A model generated the notes under the pieces. That model worked only from the letters and a program-made list of their open reading frames with translations. It had not been told where the DNA came from and made no database searches. Shown one piece after another: positions 1 through 6,696 of a stretch of 23,769 nucleotides of DNA; within the stretch, counting starts at the first letter, position 1, and every line of letters begins with the position of its first letter. Location of the stretch: contig JAEDOD010000017.1 in NCBI GenBank assembly GCA_016302165.1, forward strand, positions 1 through 23,769, in the 5' to 3' direction. Made by a program: the position numbers and the translations under genes. This stretch comes from Sphaerochaetaceae bacterium (GTDB lineage Bacteria > Spirochaetota > Spirochaetia > Sphaerochaetales > Sphaerochaetaceae).

Positions 1-101
1 GGTGGAAAAACCAGCTGGCCATGACCTTCCATCCTGAGCTGACAGAAGACAGACGGCTCCATGAAATGTTCCTTTCAATCATTGAAGAACGGGGAATCTA
101 G
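1..101 (+). CDS. pdxT: PdxT, 3' end only (glutaminase subunit of pyridoxal 5'-phosphate synthase)
   Basis: The reading frame open from base 3 gives 32 residues ending at TAG 99-101. It includes LAMTFHPELTEDRRLHEMFL, the typical C-terminus of PdxT. The HPE triplet supplies the His and Glu of the Cys-His-Glu glutaminase triad known for this family; the nucleophilic Cys would lie upstream, outside the window. PdxT releases ammonia from glutamine and channels it to PdxS, which builds PLP from ribose 5-phosphate and glyceraldehyde 3-phosphate. The family usually has about 190 residues, so roughly five sixths of the gene is missing. pdxS is probably just upstream, but that cannot be seen here. Other class I amidotransferases also end in HPE, but the following LTEDRRLHEMF context fits PdxT best. 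Confidence 0.85.
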   Translation, partial: WKNQLAMTFHPELTEDRRLHEMFLSIIEERGI

Positions 102-123
102 GTTTTCTAGATTCTTTTTTTTT
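94..123 (+). terminator. Intrinsic terminator of pdxT, overlapping its stop codon
   Basis: A perfect 8-bp stem (GAATCTAG 94-101, CTAGATTC 107-114) with loop GTTTT is followed by nine T (115-123). The left arm contains the last codons and the TAG stop of pdxT, so a terminating ribosome would cover it. This separates pdxT from the hyd operon. Confidence 0.85.
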
Positions 124-228
124 CCAGAAAAAATATTTCGATAAATAAGTAACGATTTTTCTACCATTCCCCATCATCCTCCTGTAGACTAGTAGGTAGG
201 TCCTAGACCGAGAGAAAAGGAGAAAAAG

Positions 229-714
229 ATGCCTGAACCATTTGACTATTCTGTGGTGGATGCCGCCATAGAGAAGTGGGGTGCAAAACAGAGCGCCATA
301 ATAGCGATCCTTCAGACAATCCAGGAGCATTACCATTACCTTCCCCAAGAAGTGTTCCCCAGGCTGTCTGAACGGCTGGACATGAGTGAAGCCAGGATTT
401 TCAGCGTAGCCACATTCTATGAGAACTTCTCCCTTGAGAAGAAGGGAAAGTATGTAATCAAGTTCTGTGACGGAACAGCATGCCACGTAAGAGGCTCTGT
501 CCCTATTCTTGAAAGAGTAAGAAGTGAGCTGGGGGTAAGCGAAAATAAGAAGACTACGGAAGACCAGCTCTTCACCATTGAGACAGTATCCTGCCTTGGA
601 GCCTGCGGACTAGCTCCTGTAATGACTGTCAACGATGTGGTCCATCCTGCCATGACTCCAGATAAGGCTATGGAGGTCATATACAGCCTTAAGGTCAAGG
701 AGGAGTCAAAATGA
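229..714 (+). CDS. hydC: HydC, NuoE-like [2Fe-2S] subunit of the electron-bifurcating [FeFe] hydrogenase
   Basis: This 161-residue protein is of the 24-kDa/NuoE type. An N-terminal helical domain (about 1-70) precedes a thioredoxin-like [2Fe-2S] domain with Cys80 and Cys85 (FCDGTACHVRG) and Cys122 and Cys126 (VSCLGACGLAP), the full C-x4-C...C-x3-C ligand set. In trimeric HydABC enzymes such as that of Thermotoga, HydC is the small partner of HydB. The complex couples oxidation of NADH and reduced ferredoxin to H2 formation in the cytoplasm. The start is ATG 229, with AAAGGAG at 216-222 ahead of it. The stop overlaps the hydB start (ATGA). The 105 bases between the pdxT terminator and this gene should hold the operon promoter, but I could not fix convincing -35/-10 boxes or a Rex-type palindrome there. 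Confidence 0.93.
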   Translation: MPEPFDYSVVDAAIEKWGAKQSAIIAILQTIQEHYHYLPQEVFPRLSERLDMSEARIFSVATFYENFSLEKKGKYVIKFCDGTACHVRGSVPILERVRSELGVSENKKTTEDQLFTIETVSCLGACGLAPVMTVNDVVHPAMTPDKAMEVIYSLKVKEESK

Positions 715-2591
715 TTTTCAATTCCAGAGAAGCTCTCGTTGAGGCTAGGGCCAGGTTCAAGAATGCCTATGACCACCAGACCAGAAAGATCATCGTCTGC
801 GGAGGAACAGGATGCGTTGCAGGAGGATCCTTGGAGATCTATGAAACCTTGAAGTCTCTTATGGAGAAGAAGGGCATCAATGTATCTGTAACGCTGGAAG
901 AGGAGCCCCATGGAGAAGATGAGGTGGGCCTGAAGAAAAGCGGCTGCCATGGCTTCTGCGAAATGGGACCCTTGGTACGCATTGAGCCCCAGGGCTGGCT
1001 CTATACCAAGGTTAAGGTGGAGGACTGCAGGGAGATTCTCCATACCACAGTCATCGACGGTGAATATATTGACCGTCTTGGCTACAGCTCACAGGGCACT
1101 CTCTACAAAAAGCAGGAGGAGATTCCATTCTACCGCCAGCAGAACAGGGTGGTTCTGGAGCACTGTGGAAGAATCGATGCAGACAGCATAGAGGAATACA
1201 TTGCAATAGGAGGATATGCTTCCCTGGAGAAGGCTCTCTTTGAAATGAGCGGAGACCAGATCATCGAGGAAGTGAAGAAATCCATCCTTAGAGGCCGTGG
1301 AGGTGGAGGCTTCCCTACAGGAAAGAAGTGGGAGCAGGTGAAGAGGGCCAAGGGCGACCAGAAATATGTAGTTTGCAACGGAGACGAGGGAGATCCGGGA
1401 GCCTTCATGGACCGCTCCATCATGGAAGGCGATCCCCATAGAATGCTTGAAGGTATGATCATCGCCGGCGTGGCTGTCGGAGCCACCGAAGGCTACATCT
1501 ATGTCAGGGCAGAGTACCCATTGGCCGTCAAGAGACTTCAGAGGGCCATTGAGGAGGCAGAGAGATATGGAATTCTCGGTGATGATATCCTTGGCTCCGG
1601 AAAGAGCTTCAGAATCCATATAGCTAAAGGTGCCGGGGCCTTTGTATGCGGAGAAGGCAGTGCCCTTACAGCCAGCATCGAAGGAAAGCGAGGCTTCCCC
1701 CGCGTCAAGCCTCCCCGTACTACGGAGCATGGCCTCTTCGATTCTCCTACGGTCCTCAATAACGTAGAGACCTTCGCGACTGTGTCTCAGATCATCGGAA
1801 AGGGAGCAGACTGGTATCTTTCCATCGGAACTGCAGGCAGTCCTGGAACCAAGGCCTTCGCCCTTACAGGAAACATTACCAACACCGGTCTCATTGAAGT
1901 TCCCATGGGAACTACTCTCCGCAAGATCATATTCGATATCGGTGGAGGCATGAGAGGGGATGGAGAGTTTAAGGCTGTCCAGATAGGAGGCCCCAGCGGA
2001 GCCTGCCTGACAAAGGAACATCTGGACCTTCCTCTTGATTTCGACAACCTGAAAAAAATCGGAGCAATGATTGGATCGGGAGGCCTGGTGGTCATGGACA
2101 GCCACACCTGTATGGTGGAGGTTGCAAGATTCTTCATGCACTTTACCCAGAACGAATCCTGTGGAAAGTGTGTTCCATGCCGTGAAGGCACCAAAAGGAT
2201 GCTGGAAATCCTTGAGAGGATCGTCAGCGGCAATGGAGTGGAGGGAGACATCGAGCTATTGGAGGAGCTTTCAGACACCATATCCAACACAGCTCTCTGC
2301 GGCCTTGGAAAATCTGCTCCTAACCCCGTGGTCAGCACCATCAAGTATTTCAGGGATGAGTATGTTGCCCATATCCGTGAAAGACGGTGCCCTGCAGGCC
2401 AGTGCCAGAAGCTTAAGAGGCTCTACATTGATCCTCTCCTGTGCAAAGGTTGCTCTGCATGCTCCAGAAAGTGTCCTGTGAATGCAATAAGCGGAAAGAT
2501 CAAGGAACCTTTCCATATCGACCTTGAAAAGTGCATCCGCTGCGGTTCCTGTATTTCTACCTGTAAGTTCGGTGCAGTAAAGGAGGCATAA
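711..2591 (+). CDS. hydB: HydB, NuoF-like NADH/FMN subunit of the electron-bifurcating [FeFe] hydrogenase
   Basis: This 626-residue flavoprotein is where NADH reacts and bifurcation takes place in the HydABC family. In order: an N-terminal thioredoxin-like [2Fe-2S] domain (Cys30, Cys35, Cys79, Cys83); the NuoF core with FMN/NADH motifs GRGGGGFPTGKKW (195-207) and NGDEGDPGAFMDR (223-235); GAGAFVCGEGSAL (307-319); an SLBB region; a [4Fe-4S] site CGKCVPC (Cys484, 487, 490) with distal Cys530; the pair RRCPAGQC (Cys560, Cys565); and a C-terminal 2[4Fe-4S] ferredoxin domain (Cys578/581/584/588 and Cys608/611/614/618). The N- and C-terminal additions separate HydB from complex I NuoF. The start overlaps hydC by four bases and has AAGGAGGAG just upstream. 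hydA follows after two bases. Confidence 0.95.
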   Translation: MIFNSREALVEARARFKNAYDHQTRKIIVCGGTGCVAGGSLEIYETLKSLMEKKGINVSVTLEEEPHGEDEVGLKKSGCHGFCEMGPLVRIEPQGWLYTKVKVEDCREILHTTVIDGEYIDRLGYSSQGTLYKKQEEIPFYRQQNRVVLEHCGRIDADSIEEYIAIGGYASLEKALFEMSGDQIIEEVKKSILRGRGGGGFPTGKKWEQVKRAKGDQKYVVCNGDEGDPGAFMDRSIMEGDPHRMLEGMIIAGVAVGATEGYIYVRAEYPLAVKRLQRAIEEAERYGILGDDILGSGKSFRIHIAKGAGAFVCGEGSALTASIEGKRGFPRVKPPRTTEHGLFDSPTVLNNVETFATVSQIIGKGADWYLSIGTAGSPGTKAFALTGNITNTGLIEVPMGTTLRKIIFDIGGGMRGDGEFKAVQIGGPSGACLTKEHLDLPLDFDNLKKIGAMIGSGGLVVMDSHTCMVEVARFFMHFTQNESCGKCVPCREGTKRMLEILERIVSGNGVEGDIELLEELSDTISNTALCGLGKSAPNPVVSTIKYFRDEYVAHIRERRCPAGQCQKLKRLYIDPLLCKGCSACSRKCPVNAISGKIKEPFHIDLEKCIRCGSCISTCKFGAVKEA

Positions 2592-2593
2592 TT

Positions 2594-4270
2594 ATGATCA
2601 AAGCTGAATTCATGTATGTAGATGGAATCCCTGTGGTAATCAACGGCGAGAAGAATATGCTCCAGCTCATCAGAAAGACAGGAGTTAAGCTTCCTACCTT
2701 CTGCTACCATACTGACCTTTCCATATATGGCGCCTGCAGAATGTGTATGGTTGAGGATGAGAAGGGTAATCTCTATACCGCCTGTTCCACTCCTCCCAAG
2801 AATGGAATGAGCATCAAGACCAACACGGCAAGGCTCAGGAAATATAGAAAGAATATCCTTGAGCTCTTATTGGCAAACCACTGCAGAGACTGTACTACCT
2901 GTGTAAACAACAAGGCCTGCAAGCTTCAGGACCTGGCTGTAAGATTCAACATCGACGGAGTGAGATTCCCCAACAGCAGCGAAGAGAGAAGGGTGACCAA
3001 CTCAAATTCCTGCATTACCTTCGACAGCGGAAAGTGCATTCTATGCGGTGACTGCGTTCGTACCTGCAGCGAGGTACAGAACGTTGGAGCCATCGACTTT
3101 GCCTACAGAGGTTCCAAAATGGTGATTTCCACTGCCTTCGGCAAGCCTCTTTCAGAGTCTCCATGCGTAGGCTGCGGCCAGTGTGCTGTGGCCTGCCCTA
3201 CTGGTGCAATCATGCCGCGTAGCGATATAAAGCGGGTATGGGATGCAATTGCTGATGAGAAGGTTAAGACAGTGGTCCAGGTGGCTCCTGCCGTAAGGGT
3301 GGCCATGGGCAATATGGAAGGCGTGAAGGAAGGAGCCAATGTGGACGGCAAGATCTTCGCCGCTCTAAGGAAGATGGGCTTCGATGAAGTCTACGACACT
3401 TCCTTCAGTGCAGACATCACTGTAATCGAGGAATCCAAGGAGTTTTTGGAAAGGCTTAAGGAAGGAAAGAACCTGCCTATAATCACCTCCTGCTGCCCAG
3501 GCTGGGTCCAGTACTGCGAGAAGAAGCATCCAGGCCTGTTGAAGAACGTCTCCACCTGCCGCTCCCCGATGCAGATGTTCGCTTCTGTAATCAAGGAGGA
3601 AAGGGAAGAGAAAGGTAAGAAGCTTTTCCATGTGGCCATCATGCCTTGTACAGCAAAGAAGTTTGAGGCAGAAAGAAAGGAGTTCATGAAAAATGGAATT
3701 CCAAATGTGGATGCTGTAATAACCTCCGAGGAGTTCACCCATATGCTCAGGGAAGCTGGAATCATGCTTTCAGACCTGGATCCGGAACCTGTAGATGCTC
3801 CATACGACAGAAAGAGCGGAGCTGGCGTCATCTTCGGAGTCACCGGAGGAGTTACGGAAGCTGTCCTCAGAAACGTGGTGGAGGAGAAGAGCAGAAGCGC
3901 TGTCACCAAGATCTCCCAGATTGGAGTGAGAGGAAACGAAGGCATCAAGGAATTTGAGGTCGGAAACGATGAATCTGTGGTGAAGGTTGCTGTCGTAAGC
4001 GGACTCATGAACGCAGAAAAGGTTCTGAGAAGAGTGGAGAATGGCGAGAAGTTCGATATCATCGAAGTCATGGCTTGCCCTGGAGGCTGCGTTTCCGGTG
4101 GCGGACAGCCCTTTGTTCATGCAGAAGTCAGGCAGAAGAGAGGAGGCGGACTCTATGAAGCGGATAGGCTTCTCTCCATCAGGCACTCTGAAGAGAACCC
4201 TGCTGTAAAAGCATGCTACGACAGACTTCTCAGGGGAAGGGAGCATCAGCTTCTCCACGTGGAGTATTAA
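2594..4270 (+). CDS. hydA: HydA, catalytic [FeFe] hydrogenase subunit
   Basis: This 558-residue subunit makes or uses H2 at the H-cluster. Domains in order: plant-type [2Fe-2S] (Cys37, 48, 51, 64); His-ligated [4Fe-4S] (His96, Cys100, 103, 109); two [4Fe-4S] sites (Cys148/151/154/158 and Cys191/194/197/201); then the H-domain. The three H-cluster signatures are intact: TSCCPGW (298-304; Cys300 at the proton-transfer position, Cys301 a ligand), MPCTAKKFEAE (350-360, Cys352) and MACPGGCVSGGGQP (493-506, Cys495 and Cys499). It therefore looks active. The length is shorter than the ~645 residues of the Thermotoga HydA, which carries a C-terminal extension absent here. AAAGGAGG lies 8-9 bases before ATG. 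The maturases HydE, HydF and HydG are not in this window and must be elsewhere. Confidence 0.96.
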   Translation: MIKAEFMYVDGIPVVINGEKNMLQLIRKTGVKLPTFCYHTDLSIYGACRMCMVEDEKGNLYTACSTPPKNGMSIKTNTARLRKYRKNILELLLANHCRDCTTCVNNKACKLQDLAVRFNIDGVRFPNSSEERRVTNSNSCITFDSGKCILCGDCVRTCSEVQNVGAIDFAYRGSKMVISTAFGKPLSESPCVGCGQCAVACPTGAIMPRSDIKRVWDAIADEKVKTVVQVAPAVRVAMGNMEGVKEGANVDGKIFAALRKMGFDEVYDTSFSADITVIEESKEFLERLKEGKNLPIITSCCPGWVQYCEKKHPGLLKNVSTCRSPMQMFASVIKEEREEKGKKLFHVAIMPCTAKKFEAERKEFMKNGIPNVDAVITSEEFTHMLREAGIMLSDLDPEPVDAPYDRKSGAGVIFGVTGGVTEAVLRNVVEEKSRSAVTKISQIGVRGNEGIKEFEVGNDESVVKVAVVSGLMNAEKVLRRVENGEKFDIIEVMACPGGCVSGGGQPFVHAEVRQKRGGGLYEADRLLSIRHSEENPAVKACYDRLLRGREHQLLHVEY

Positions 4271-4280
4271 GACGGAAAAT

Positions 4281-4310
4281 TTTTGGACACTGGTAATCCG
4301 GTGTCCAAAA
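4281..4310 (+). terminator. Stem-loop behind hydA, possible operon terminator
   Basis: TTTTGGACAC (4281-4290) pairs with GTGTCCAAAA (4301-4310). Three more pairs (one wobble) extend the stem towards the loop TAAT. The stem starts 11 bases after the hydA stop. The T-rich tail is poor (TGTTATAGTTTT), so termination may be weak, or the hairpin may mainly protect the 3' end of the hyd mRNA. Terminator function is inferred from position. Confidence 0.45.
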
Positions 4311-4327
4311 TGTTATAGTTTTAACAT
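4310..4327. promoter_or_regulatory. Perfect inverted repeat ATGTTA-N6-TAACAT, candidate operator
   Basis: ATGTTA (4310-4315) and TAACAT (4322-4327) are exact inverted repeats around TAGTTT. The site resembles the clostridial-type Rex consensus TTGTTAA-N4-TTAACAA at 11 of 14 defined positions. It lies between the hydA 3' hairpin and the predicted small-RNA promoter. Which protein binds it, if any, is unknown. Confidence 0.3.
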
Positions 4328-4398
4328 GTGCAATCTGTTGCATTGTCATAAATTAAAGCTAATAAAATAAAAATTTTCGATTTTTTTCGATTAAGCGG

Positions 4399-4427
4399 TT
4401 TACATAACCGTTTCAAATGACTATATT
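4399..4427 (+). promoter_or_regulatory. Near-consensus sigma-70 promoter of the predicted small RNA
   Basis: TTTACA (4399-4404), a 17-base spacer and TATATT (4422-4427) form a strong promoter pointing right, away from any protein gene on that strand. An inverted repeat CGGTT-TACAT-AACCG (4396-4410), extendable to eight bases per arm with one wobble, overlaps the -35 box and could be a repressor site. A weaker alternative lies upstream (TTGTCA at 4343-4348 with an A/T-rich -10 region). Confidence 0.6.
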
Positions 4428-4433
4428 GTGCTC

Positions 4434-4531
4434 AGAAATCGAAAGATAAGTTTTAGTTTTTCGGTTTCAGTAACCTCCTTTTGTTCCCCTCACACGGTTT
4501 CCTCCTTTTTGCCGATGAGGGGTTTTTCTTT
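4434..4531 (+). ncRNA. Predicted ~98-nt intergenic small RNA with two anti-Shine-Dalgarno motifs
   Basis: The expected start (A4434, seven bases after the -10 box) falls one base before a 10-bp hairpin: 4435-4444 pairs with 4459-4468, one wobble. A single-stranded linker with CCTCCTTTT (4474-4482) follows, then a terminator hairpin (4486-4522) whose loop holds a second CCTCCTTTTT (4501-4510). Both copies can pair with Shine-Dalgarno sequences of the AAAGGAGG type, including that of hydA nearby. Start, structured 5' end, exposed seed and intrinsic terminator all fit a base-pairing small RNA. No open reading frame of note lies inside, and neighbouring genes on the right face the other way, so a leader role is unlikely. 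I do not recognise it as 6S, SRP, tmRNA or RNase P RNA. Expression is inferred, not shown. Confidence 0.5.
4486..4531 (+). terminator. Intrinsic terminator of the predicted small RNA
   Basis: CCCCTCA (4486-4492) pairs with TGAGGGG (4516-4522), continued by CGG (4495-4497) with CCG (4512-4514). The T-rich tail is TTTTTCTTT (4523-4531). The tail fits plus-strand transcription only, so it does not serve the minus-strand gene to the right. A second hairpin without T-tail (4532-4539 with 4546-4553) follows. Confidence 0.75.
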
Positions 4532-4574
4532 GATGGATGGCCGGTCATCCGTCAAGAAGCACTGAATATACCGA

Positions 4575-5291
4575 CTATAGATACTGATCCTTTCTGCTGG
4601 CCCTATCTACCATGTTCCAGGAAAGGGAGAAGAGTATGATGATGAAGGCGATGAAGACCAGGTTTCCTTTCCAGCCATAGCTTATGGAGCATAGAAAATC
4701 ATAGGTGCCATGCATCAGCACTGGAAGGACGAAGGCCATGACTGAAGAGAATTTCTTTTTTATTTCATTGCCCCAATATGCATATCGCCGTTCCATTCCA
4801 TACCAGACTCCCATCATCACTCCAAAGGAAGCGTGGCCAGGAACAGCGGTCAAGGCTCTCAGAAGGGCAGTGGAAAGGCCATAGCTGAATACATACATCA
4901 GATTCTCCCATAGGGCAAAGCCCATGGATACTGCAACAGCATATACTACAGCGTCGTACTGGCAGTTGAACTCGCTGCTGTTCCAGGTCCTTCTTCTCAA
5001 TAGATAGTACTTGGATCCCTCTTCGCTCATTGCCACCACGACGTAGTAGAAGATGGCGTTGTATATAAGGGTCCTGTAGGGAAAGAAGAAGGCAAGGATG
5101 AATGAGCCGATCTTCTCCAGAATCATGGCGGCGAAGGTGGAAAGGATTCCCCAGCCCACCAGGGAAAGGATAAAGAGCGGAGACTCCTTATCAAGCCTGT
5201 CCTTCCTGAGGACATGCAAAAGGAGCATTATGGCCGGAATAATTGCCGATAGCGTAAGAATAGTTCTTGCTGATAAAAGGAACCCTAACAT
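4575..5291 (-). CDS. PrsW-family intramembrane metalloprotease
   Basis: This 238-residue membrane protein has about seven to eight hydrophobic segments. It shows the conserved polar residues of the PrsW family: the Glu pair in MSEEGSKY (Glu90, Glu91), ALWEN (Glu129, Asn130), His153 in PGHASFG and HGTYD (His194, Asp198). These are thought to form the membrane-embedded metal site. In Bacillus subtilis, PrsW cleaves the anti-sigma factor RsiW at site 1. Here no sigma/anti-sigma pair is adjacent, so the substrate is unknown. It stands alone between the predicted small RNA and an esterase-like gene. The start (ATG 5291) has an A/G-rich SD-like stretch (AGAAGGGGAAG) upstream, and a good minus-strand promoter lies directly before it. 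No intrinsic terminator is visible behind it. Confidence 0.8.
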   Translation of the reverse strand: MLGFLLSARTILTLSAIIPAIMLLLHVLRKDRLDKESPLFILSLVGWGILSTFAAMILEKIGSFILAFFFPYRTLIYNAIFYYVVVAMSEEGSKYYLLRRRTWNSSEFNCQYDAVVYAVAVSMGFALWENLMYVFSYGLSTALLRALTAVPGHASFGVMMGVWYGMERRYAYWGNEIKKKFSSVMAFVLPVLMHGTYDFLCSISYGWKGNLVFIAFIIILFSLSWNMVDRASRKDQYL

Positions 5292-5312
5292 TATTACCTA
5301 CTTCCCCTTCTA

Positions 5313-5341
5313 AAATTCGTCATAAATTGAAGTTCTGTCAA
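5313..5341 (-). promoter_or_regulatory. Promoter of the PrsW-family gene
   Basis: On the minus strand, TTGACA (5341-5336), a 17-base spacer and GAATTT (5318-5313) lie about 22 bases before the ATG at 5291. The -35 box is perfect and the -10 box is moderate. The untranslated leader would be short. Confidence 0.6.
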
Positions 5342-5542
5342 CAAGGAAAGAGAACGATAACAAAAAGGGAAAAAAGTAGAAAAATTAACTAAACAAAAAA
5401 GAAGTAAACGTGTATATTAATGTGGTAAATTAATAGGCACTGTGTTCAAAAAACAAGGTGGACAGCATGGAGGGCTTGTCTTTTTTGGTTGGCATCCCCC
5501 CTTGATTAGCTTTCCGGAAGGACGAGCTCTCCATTCTGTCCA
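5342..5542. other. Intergenic stretch between the PrsW-family and hydrolase genes
   Basis: No gene is supported here. The left half is A-rich on the plus strand. At 5453-5479 a weak stem (ACAAG/CTTGT, 17-base loop) is followed on the minus strand by a T6 run and on the plus strand by CTTTTTT. It could act as a weak terminator for the hydrolase gene that ends at 5543. An apparent plus-strand frame at 5442-5882 is mostly antisense to that gene and is not supported. Confidence 0.3.
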
Positions 5543-6589
5543 TCAAAATTCATGTTTCCTGCGATATTGCCTGAAGGCCTTTTTGTTCAGAAGCTCTATG
5601 TTCTCCACGTTTCGTCCTGAGAGAAGTTGCCAGATTGCGCTCTCAGCCTCAACTCTGCCTCTTGCTTTCCTGAAAGGCATGAAGCCATGCATTGCTCCCT
5701 CCACAATAAGCACATTGGACTTGGTTCCTGCATTTTTCAATGCTTCCGAATACAGCACTGCGTCATCTCTCAAAGGGTCGACTTCAGCTCCGATGATAAG
5801 TGCGTCAGGTAGCCTGGAAAGGTCTGGGCAAAGGGAAGGGGACATCAATGGTGAAAGACTGTCCTTAAGCTCCCTTGAGTAGTTCTTTATGTACCAGCTG
5901 AGAGCCTTCTGTGTCAGCACAGGAGTCTCCCTGTAGAACTCCATGGACTGGGTCCTGAGCCTGCAGTCTGTCATAGGGTAGAGGAGGATCTGACCTGAAA
6001 GGGTGGGGCCCTTCCTGTCTCTCAGGAGAATTGTGGCCGTGGTCGCTAGCGTTGCGCCGAAGCCGTCTCCAGCCACATATATCTGGTCTGGATCTATCTT
6101 CCAGTACTTTGCACCTTCGATGGCCCAGATTATTGCGTCGTAGCAGTCCTCGATTGCTGTTGGAAACTTGTAGGTAGGGGCAAGCCTGTAGTCTACAAGA
6201 AGTACAGCGGTCTTCATGGTGTATGCAAAATATTTCAGCCATGAGGAATAGAAATCCATGTTTCCATGGAGCCATCCGCCACCGTGAAGGAAGATGGTAA
6301 GGGGCATGACGCCCATTTCATCCTTCTGCTTCTGGCTCATGAGAAAATATGCTGTAATGGTGCCGCCGTCTGATACAGGGATTATGAAGGTGGAGGATGA
6401 TACATCATGCCAGGTGGTGACAAGGTGTTTCTTCTTTGCCTTTTTCCCTATGGCTCCATTATTGAGATCTTTTATTTCTTCAGGGGAAAGGCTTTCCGGG
6501 TTCAAGGAGAAGAACTCCTTATATCCCTGCACAAAAGCCTTGTCGGCCCTGTCTTCATTCTTATTTGACATAGGTAAATTTTCAGTCAT
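5543..6589 (-). CDS. HSL-family alpha/beta hydrolase with the catalytic serine replaced by glycine
   Basis: This 348-residue protein has the hormone-sensitive-lipase fold signatures. HGGGW (102-106) forms the oxyanion hole, YRLAPTYKFPTAIEDC (134-149) is typical of the family, and Asp271 (EVDPLRDD) and His301 (GAMHGF) are the expected acid and base. The nucleophile elbow, normally GDSAG, reads GDGFG (174-178) with codon GGC, so the Ser nucleophile is missing. Either it is a non-hydrolytic member or it carries a one-base change (AGC to GGC). There is no signal peptide; it is probably cytoplasmic. The first 60 residues are charged and poorly conserved. The start is uncertain: neither Met1 nor Met7 has a clear Shine-Dalgarno. 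It appears to be a single-gene unit flanked by weak hairpins. A true esterase of this family would cleave short acyl esters. Confidence 0.8.
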   Translation of the reverse strand: MTENLPMSNKNEDRADKAFVQGYKEFFSLNPESLSPEEIKDLNNGAIGKKAKKKHLVTTWHDVSSSTFIIPVSDGGTITAYFLMSQKQKDEMGVMPLTIFLHGGGWLHGNMDFYSSWLKYFAYTMKTAVLLVDYRLAPTYKFPTAIEDCYDAIIWAIEGAKYWKIDPDQIYVAGDGFGATLATTATILLRDRKGPTLSGQILLYPMTDCRLRTQSMEFYRETPVLTQKALSWYIKNYSRELKDSLSPLMSPSLCPDLSRLPDALIIGAEVDPLRDDAVLYSEALKNAGTKSNVLIVEGAMHGFMPFRKARGRVEAESAIWQLLSGRNVENIELLNKKAFRQYRRKHEF

Positions 6590-6619
6590 AAATCTATGCT
6601 TTGCAAGGTTTGATTATGG

Positions 6620-6661
6620 GATAAGGGGAAAAACTATACATTTTGTATTTTTTCCCTTATC
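6620..6661. repeat. 42-base imperfect palindrome
   Basis: GATAAGGG (6620-6627) pairs with CCCTTATC (6654-6661), continued by AAAAA/TTTTT and ATACA (6636-6640)/TGTAT (6644-6648) around a TTT loop. Nearly the whole element folds. It lies 31 bases upstream of the hydrolase start and 36 bases beyond the end of the DUF1846 gene, both on the minus strand. It could end transcription from the right or be an operator for the hydrolase. No clean T-tract follows on the minus strand. Confidence 0.5.
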
Positions 6662-6664
6662 TCT

Positions 6665-6690
6665 AAAAGCTCCCCTCCGGAAAGAGGGGA
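6665..6690 (-). terminator. Terminator behind the DUF1846 gene
   Basis: On the minus strand TCCCCTC (6690-6684) pairs with GAGGGGA (6677-6671) across a 6-base loop, followed by GCTTTTA. It begins six bases after the stop codon at 6697. The T-tail is short. Confidence 0.55.
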
Positions 6691-6696
6691 ACCATA

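Noticed and set aside
1089..2141. 350-codon minus-strand frame inside hydB
   Set aside because: Antisense shadow of a gene with complete motifs.
4271..4574. Known housekeeping RNA (6S, SRP, tmRNA, RNase P) in the gap behind hydA
   Set aside because: Length and conserved cores of these RNAs do not match.
5442..5882. Plus-strand reading frame of 146 codons
   Set aside because: Mostly antisense to the hydrolase gene, no family signature and no clear ribosome binding site.
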